Source: Ignavibacteria bacterium
GTDB taxonomy: Bacteria > Bacteroidota > Ignavibacteria > Ignavibacteriales > Ignavibacteriaceae
DNA: 10,262 nucleotides
Reading direction: 5' to 3'
Assembly: GCA_029863735.1 (NCBI GenBank)
Contig: JAOTUT010000034.1
Location: 1-10,262, forward strand
Below are positions 6,357 through 10,262 of this stretch, piece by piece. The first letter of the stretch is position 1, and every line of letters starts with the position of its first letter. The translations under genes and the position numbers were made by a program. The notes under the pieces were generated by a model. It saw only the letters and a list, made by a program, of their open reading frames with translations, ran no database searches and was not told the DNA's origin.

Positions 6357-6364
6357 TATATTTG
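6357..6364 (+). promoter_or_regulatory. valS promoter, TAnnTTTG (-7) element
   Basis: TATATTTG is a perfect match to the -7 consensus of the Bacteroidota primary sigma factor. The expected upstream TTTG is only approximated by TTTC at 6331-6334, with a spacing near the accepted range. It would start transcription near 6371 and give a leader of about 20 bases, which is reasonable. The start of valS has no strong Shine-Dalgarno, as is common in Bacteroidota. Confidence 0.6.
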
Positions 6365-6390
6365 CACTTCATTTTAACAACTAAGAATCA

Positions 6391-9045
6391 ATGTCAGAAA
6401 CGAAATTTTCAGAAATCCCAAAAGCATACGATCCTTCAAAAACTGAGGATAAGTGGTACAAATACTGGCTCGATAACAAGCTCTTTCACTCGGAGCCAAA
6501 TGACAAACCACCGTTCACAATTGCAATTCCTCCGCCGAATATTACCGGGATGCTTACGATGGGACACATCCTCAACAACACAATTCAGGATGTTTATACC
6601 CGGCTGCAAAGAATGCAGGGCTACAACTCCTGCTGGGTTCCGGGGACAGACCACGCATCAATTGCCACAGAAACAAAAGTAACAAAGTTCCTTGAAGAGA
6701 AGGGGATTGATAAATATAAAATCGGTCGTGAAGAATTTCTTAAGCATTGCCAAGAGTGGAGGAAAGAATACGGCGGAATAATCATTCAGCAGTTGAAGAA
6801 GCTGGGGGTAAGCTGCGACTGGAACCGCGAACGCTTTACAATGGATGACGACTACTACCTCGAAGTGATAAAAGCCTTCGTTGATCTTTACAAAGAAGGA
6901 AAAATATACCGCGGCTACAGGATGGTAAATTGGGATCCCGCAAACAAGTCGGCTATTTCAGATGAAGAAGTTCTTTACAGAACTGTAAACGGAAAACTTT
7001 GGCACTTTCGTTATCCTGTAATTGGAACAGACAAGTTAATTATAGTTGCAACAACACGACCCGAGACAATGCTTGGTGATACAGGTGTTGCTGTAAATCC
7101 GAATGATGAACGATACAAAGAACTCATCGGCAAAAAAGTAAAGCTTCCGATTGTTGACAGAGAGATTCCGATTTTTACAGATGAATATGTTGATATGGAA
7201 TTCGGAACAGGTGCAGTTAAAGTTACTCCCGCGCACGATGTAAATGATTACGATATGGGTCAGCGAAACAAACTTGCAACTGTAAACATATTTAATGCAG
7301 ATGCAACAACAAATGAAAATGTTCCCGAATGGCTACGAGGACTAGATAGATTTGAAGCAAGAAAGAAAGTCGTTGAGTGGTTTGAGAAAAACGGTTTGAT
7401 GGAAAAGATTGAAGACTACCAGAACAAAGTCGGTTACTCCGAAAGAGGCGGTGTTCCGATTGAGCCGTATCTCTCCGAGCAGTGGTTTATGAAAATGGAT
7501 GAGCTTGCAAAGCCGGCACTTGATGTGGTGAGAAAAGGAAAAGTAAAATTTTATCCTGCACACTGGGAGAAAACTTATTTCCACTGGATGGAGAACATAA
7601 GCGACTGGTGCATTTCACGGCAGCTTTGGTGGGGACACAGAATTCCTGTTTGGTATTGTGTCGGTGACGATCATTGTAAATTGGAATGCAAAGAACCGAT
7701 AGTATCAGTTGATCCGCCTGAAAAATGCCCGCACTGTGGCTCGACTAATTTAAAACAAGATGAAGATGTGCTAGATACGTGGGCTTCTAGCTGGCTTTGG
7801 GCTCATGCAATTTTCAGAACTGAAGAGGAGAGAAAATATTATTATCCAACTTCGATTCTTGTAACTGCACCGGATATAATTTTCTTCTGGGTTGCTAGGA
7901 TGATAATGGCTGGTATGCATTTTATGAAAGACATTCCTTTCAGTCACGTTTACTTTACAAGCGTCATCCGTGATATGCATGGAAGAAAGATGAGCAAATC
8001 TCTCGGCAACTCTCCCGATCCCCTAGATGTTATTAAAGAATACGGTGCAGACGCTTTACGCTTTACTGTTCTTTACCTCGCCCCGCTTGGACAGGATGTA
8101 CTATTCTCCGCTGATAAATGTGATTTCGGAAGAAACTTTGCAAATAAAATCTGGAATGCCGGAAGATTTCTTCTGATGAACGCTGAGAATATTAAAGTTG
8201 ATGATAAACCGAAAGATTCTCACATAGATTTTGCGGATGAATGGATAATCTCACGTTTCAATGAGACTCTTGAAGAATTCAATAACGCAATGAATAGTTT
8301 TGAAATCAACAATGCAACGAAGATCATTTACTCATTCGTTTGGAATGACTTCTGTGATTGGTATGTTGAGATGATAAAGAACAGGTTATACGGCGATAAC
8401 GAGGAAATAAAATCTGCAGTACTAACAAGAGCACTATCAATCTTTGAAAATATGCTGATGATGCTTCATCCATTTATGCCGTTTGTTACTGAAGAACTCT
8501 GGCAATTGATAATTGAAAGAAAAGAAGGCGAAAGTATTTCCATTTCAGAATTTCCCAAAGTGAAAAAGGAGTTGATTAATCCTCAGGCTGACAGAGAAAT
8601 GGAAACAGTAGTGAATAATGTAACCGCAATTAGAAATATCCGTGGTGAGATGAACATTCCTCCTTCAAAAAAGATAAATGTTTTGCTGAAATCAAATGAA
8701 GTCAGTGAACGACAGATTGATTACATAAAGAAACTTGCAAAGGTTGAAAATCTCGAAGCTGGTGAAAACATTACCAAACCGAAAGCAAGCGCTTCTGCAA
8801 TTGTAAAATCTGCAGAGATTTATGTTCCACTGGAAGGATTGATTGACCTTGATGTTGAGAGACAACGATTACAGAAAGAAATTAACCGTCTTGAAGGTTC
8901 TCTCGTGGGTATTGAAAAGAAACTCTCCAACGAAAAATTTGTTAGCGGTGCACCTGCAGAAGTTGTTAAAAAGGAAAGAACAAAGCAGAGGGATTGGCAG
9001 GAGAATCTTAGTAAGTTGAAAGATATTCTTTCTAATCTTAATTAA
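6391..9045 (+). CDS. valS: Valyl-tRNA synthetase
   Basis: An 884-residue class I aminoacyl-tRNA synthetase that charges tRNA-Val with valine in the cytoplasm and edits mischarged threonine; the length is normal. Order of parts: PPPNITGMLTMGHIL (47-61) with the HIGH variant at 58-61; the CP1 editing domain with TTRPETMLGDTG (221-232) and TPAHDVNDYDMG (279-290); the SDWCISRQLWWGHRIPVW block (404-421); a Cys-rich, probably zinc-binding insert (C423, C429, C433 and CPHC at 446-449); KMSKS (533-537); the anticodon-binding helical domain from about 620; and the C-terminal coiled-coil tRNA-binding arm (about 818-884). All motifs are intact, with no frameshift. It stands as a single unit behind its own promoter. 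A hairpin follows 7 bases after the stop. A T-box or tRNA-like leader is excluded by the short predicted leader. Confidence 0.98.
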   Translation: MSETKFSEIPKAYDPSKTEDKWYKYWLDNKLFHSEPNDKPPFTIAIPPPNITGMLTMGHILNNTIQDVYTRLQRMQGYNSCWVPGTDHASIATETKVTKFLEEKGIDKYKIGREEFLKHCQEWRKEYGGIIIQQLKKLGVSCDWNRERFTMDDDYYLEVIKAFVDLYKEGKIYRGYRMVNWDPANKSAISDEEVLYRTVNGKLWHFRYPVIGTDKLIIVATTRPETMLGDTGVAVNPNDERYKELIGKKVKLPIVDREIPIFTDEYVDMEFGTGAVKVTPAHDVNDYDMGQRNKLATVNIFNADATTNENVPEWLRGLDRFEARKKVVEWFEKNGLMEKIEDYQNKVGYSERGGVPIEPYLSEQWFMKMDELAKPALDVVRKGKVKFYPAHWEKTYFHWMENISDWCISRQLWWGHRIPVWYCVGDDHCKLECKEPIVSVDPPEKCPHCGSTNLKQDEDVLDTWASSWLWAHAIFRTEEERKYYYPTSILVTAPDIIFFWVARMIMAGMHFMKDIPFSHVYFTSVIRDMHGRKMSKSLGNSPDPLDVIKEYGADALRFTVLYLAPLGQDVLFSADKCDFGRNFANKIWNAGRFLLMNAENIKVDDKPKDSHIDFADEWIISRFNETLEEFNNAMNSFEINNATKIIYSFVWNDFCDWYVEMIKNRLYGDNEEIKSAVLTRALSIFENMLMMLHPFMPFVTEELWQLIIERKEGESISISEFPKVKKELINPQADREMETVVNNVTAIRNIRGEMNIPPSKKINVLLKSNEVSERQIDYIKKLAKVENLEAGENITKPKASASAIVKSAEIYVPLEGLIDLDVERQRLQKEINRLEGSLVGIEKKLSNEKFVSGAPAEVVKKERTKQRDWQENLSKLKDILSNLN

Positions 9046-9051
9046 TTACTT

Positions 9052-9078
9052 CTACTTTTCTTAGCGTAAGAAAAGTAG
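9052..9078. repeat. Perfect 12-base-pair hairpin after valS
   Basis: CTACTTTTCTTA, a GCG loop, then TAAGAAAAGTAG form a perfect 12-base-pair stem starting 7 bases after the valS stop. The transcript should fold stably and could end or protect the valS message. No T-run follows on the plus strand (CAAAAGAAG comes next), so it is not a classic intrinsic terminator. The words resemble a dispersed palindrome I recall from Bacteroidota genomes (CTTTTCTT...AAGAAAAG...CAAAAGAAG). Confidence 0.7.
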
Positions 9079-9110
9079 CAAAAGAAGCATGCATTGAAAA
9101 ATATTTGCTA

Positions 9111-9202
9111 AAATTTCACTTCGTTATGCTAAGAGAAATCAACTCACTCGCTTCGCTCAATCAAACAGGATTTCTCTTTTACCGCTTGACTCTGTGAAAT
9201 TT
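9111..9202. repeat. Two nested perfect inverted repeats
   Basis: Outer arms AAATTTCAC (9111-9119) and GTGAAATTT (9194-9202) are perfect complements. Inside them AAGAGAAATC (9131-9140) and GATTTCTCTT (9169-9178) are also perfect complements over 10 bases, enclosing a 28-base loop that includes CTCGCTTCGCTC. The nesting suggests one folded element rather than two accidents. No protein is encoded here. It may be a decayed dispersed palindrome or a small structured RNA. Confidence 0.6.
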
Positions 9203-9235
9203 CTTACGCAATTCTTTTTAGGTGCAAAAAGTAAT

Positions 9236-9262
9236 GTCACACTGAGCTTGTCGAAGTGTGAC
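9236..9262. repeat. Dispersed palindrome, GAGCTTGTCGA type
   Basis: GTCACACT, the 11-base core GAGCTTGTCGA, then AGTGTGAC: perfect 8-base arms. The core CTGAGCTTGTCGAAG is one I recall as a widespread repeat in many bacterial genomes, with variable arms that stay complementary. It ends about 10 bases before the ribosome-binding site of the DinB-family gene, so it may form a hairpin in that leader. Confidence 0.8.
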
Positions 9263-9284
9263 GGTATTACAAAAGGGAGAATTT

Positions 9285-9785
9285 ATGTACCGCAAACTAT
9301 CTGACTTTATAGATGATTGGAAGTACGAATCTGAGTCAACAATAAAAGTACTCAGCAATTTGAGTGATGAATCACTCACCGTAAAATTCAATAACCAAAT
9401 CCGCACACCTGGCAGACTTGCCTGGCACATAATTACTTCCGTTGGAGAAATGGCTCATCGTACTGGATTAACTTTTAAGACAGTGGATGATATTTCACCC
9501 ATCCCTTCAACTGCAAAAGAAATCCTAGATGAATACAAAAGAACCTCAGACTTTATGATAAAAGAAATTTCTGAAAAATGGTCTGATGAGACTCTTCAGC
9601 TGGAAGACGATATGTATGGTGAAAAGTGGGCGAGAGGAAAAACCTTAGGAATTATAGTCAATCATCAAATTCATCATCGTGCACAGTTGACAGTTGTGAT
9701 GCGACTTGCTGGTTTGAAAGTGCCCGGTGTATACGGTCCTGCAAAAGAGGAGTGGGCAGGCTACGGAATGGAACCGCAGGAGTAG
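9285..9785 (+). CDS. DinB-family (four-helix bundle, metal-binding) protein
   Basis: A 166-residue cytoplasmic protein of the DinB/YfiT fold. The metal-binding histidines are visible: H48 (in RLAWHIITS) and the pair in NHQIHHRAQL, H127 and H131, the typical HxxHHRxQ ending. Despite the family name this is not a polymerase. Members are four-helix bundles binding zinc or nickel, and some are thiol S-transferases (bacillithiol or mycothiol type); the function here is unknown. The ATG at 9285 is chosen because AAGGGAGA lies just upstream and the family N-terminus begins MYRKLSDF. An in-frame GTG at 9258 would add nine residues but lies inside a dispersed palindrome. The gene is single and converges on the beta-barrel gene with a 15-base gap. 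Confidence 0.85.
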   Translation: MYRKLSDFIDDWKYESESTIKVLSNLSDESLTVKFNNQIRTPGRLAWHIITSVGEMAHRTGLTFKTVDDISPIPSTAKEILDEYKRTSDFMIKEISEKWSDETLQLEDDMYGEKWARGKTLGIIVNHQIHHRAQLTVVMRLAGLKVPGVYGPAKEEWAGYGMEPQE

Positions 9786-9800
9786 GATTGTTTTCACTGA

Positions 9801-10262
9801 TTATAAAATTTTGAAAAGTGTTTTCGTAAGTCCAATTTGAAAAATCCAATCAGCAGCACTCTCATTTAATCCAAATGTTATTCCTGTATCAAGTACAAAA
9901 TCAGCAGTTACGGGATAACTGATTCCAAAATCTATGTAAAGAGAATTACTGCCGGAAAAAGATTCGCCAAAAATCTCACCAAAAATTCCAATCGGCAGAT
10001 CAATCTTGGGTGACATAGCCAAAGCATAGAAATAAAGATTATCATATTCATCCGAATTATTAATAAATGAAGTGCCCGCAGTTAAGTCAAATTGGGCAAA
10101 ACTAGTTTGTAGAGTAGGCACAGCATAAAAAGTGTATCCTGGAGAGGAAGAATTATCAAATCGTATTCTGCCCACAAGTGCTGCAGCAAATTTATTATTG
10201 TTTAATATTTGGTATTTTAACTGAATACCCGGGTCTCCCGCCTTGGTTTCATTTCCGTAATT
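9801..10262 (-). CDS. Putative outer-membrane beta-barrel (MetA-pathway phenol-degradation/transporter-like), N-terminus cut off
   Basis: The minus strand is open from the window edge to a TAA at 9801, giving the last 153 residues of a longer protein; the start lies beyond the window. A GTG at 10175 is internal and not the real start. The sequence alternates hydrophobic and polar residues in strands separated by turns rich in Gly, Asn and Asp, as in an outer-membrane barrel. The pattern GDPGIQLKYQIL near the fragment start, PKIDLPIGIFGEIFGES in the middle, and a final ADFVLDTGITFGLN plus WIFQIGLTKTL agree with the family called putative MetA-pathway of phenol degradation or transporter. That name is historical and does not prove phenol breakdown. 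It is probably a channel or porin-like protein. Confidence 0.65.
   Translation of the reverse strand, partial: NYGNETKAGDPGIQLKYQILNNNKFAAALVGRIRFDNSSSPGYTFYAVPTLQTSFAQFDLTAGTSFINNSDEYDNLYFYALAMSPKIDLPIGIFGEIFGESFSGSNSLYIDFGISYPVTADFVLDTGITFGLNESAADWIFQIGLTKTLFKIL

Noticed and set aside
9258..9284. Upstream GTG start for the DinB-family protein
   Set aside because: The GTG is part of the right arm of a dispersed palindrome, and the ATG at 9285 has a strong AAGGGAGA ribosome site and fits the family start.
1..10262. A defence island, prophage, transposon, CRISPR array or biosynthetic cluster
   Set aside because: I looked on both strands for transposases, integrases, phage genes, nuclease/helicase modules, spaced direct repeats and large synthases and found none. 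All sizeable frames are explained by housekeeping or envelope genes.

Overview
The window is an AT-rich stretch of bacterial chromosome carrying mostly ordinary, non-mobile genes. Several features point to the Bacteroidota/Chlorobiota/Ignavibacteriota side of the tree. Shine-Dalgarno sequences are weak or A-rich for several genes. A perfect TAnnTTTG promoter element of the Bacteroidota type lies before valS. Short lipoproteins and an SFSQ-type signal peptide are present, and the intergenic DNA is full of short dispersed repeats that I recall from that group. Ignavibacteria is my best guess. It is an inference from style, not from a marker gene.

Layout, left to right. Positions 1-846 (minus) hold the N-terminal 282 residues of a secreted M28 zinc aminopeptidase cut by the window edge. 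The 307-base gap after it contains a possible dead hicA-like toxin start. A DUF2203 gene (plus) then converges on a small lipoprotein gene (minus). Next come two minus-strand genes in the order DUF1015 then serC, separated by a gap made almost entirely of short repeats, including five tandem copies of a 10-base unit. A divergent intergenic region with a dyad at 4613-4642 separates DUF1015 from a plus-strand pair two bases apart: an alpha/beta-hydrolase esterase and a HAD-type acid phosphatase lipoprotein. valS (884 codons) follows behind its own promoter. After it lies a 240-base region packed with inverted repeats, then a DinB-fold gene, and finally a minus-strand outer-membrane beta-barrel gene cut by the right edge.

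Function. serC makes phosphoserine for serine (and possibly pyridoxal phosphate) synthesis, and DUF1015 is a recurrent neighbour of serine genes. valS is core translation. The esterase/phosphatase pair and the M28 peptidase probably break down esters, phosphate esters and peptides. The phosphatase and peptidase carry export signals; the esterase shows none. The lipoprotein and beta-barrel belong to the envelope.

I do not see a defence system, mobile element, CRISPR array, tRNA or biosynthetic cluster. Most of what merits a second look is in the intergenic DNA (the serC tandem repeat, oriented repeat elements before start codons, the inverted-repeat cluster before the DinB gene, the possible hicA relic) and in the uncharacterised DUF1015 protein beside serC.
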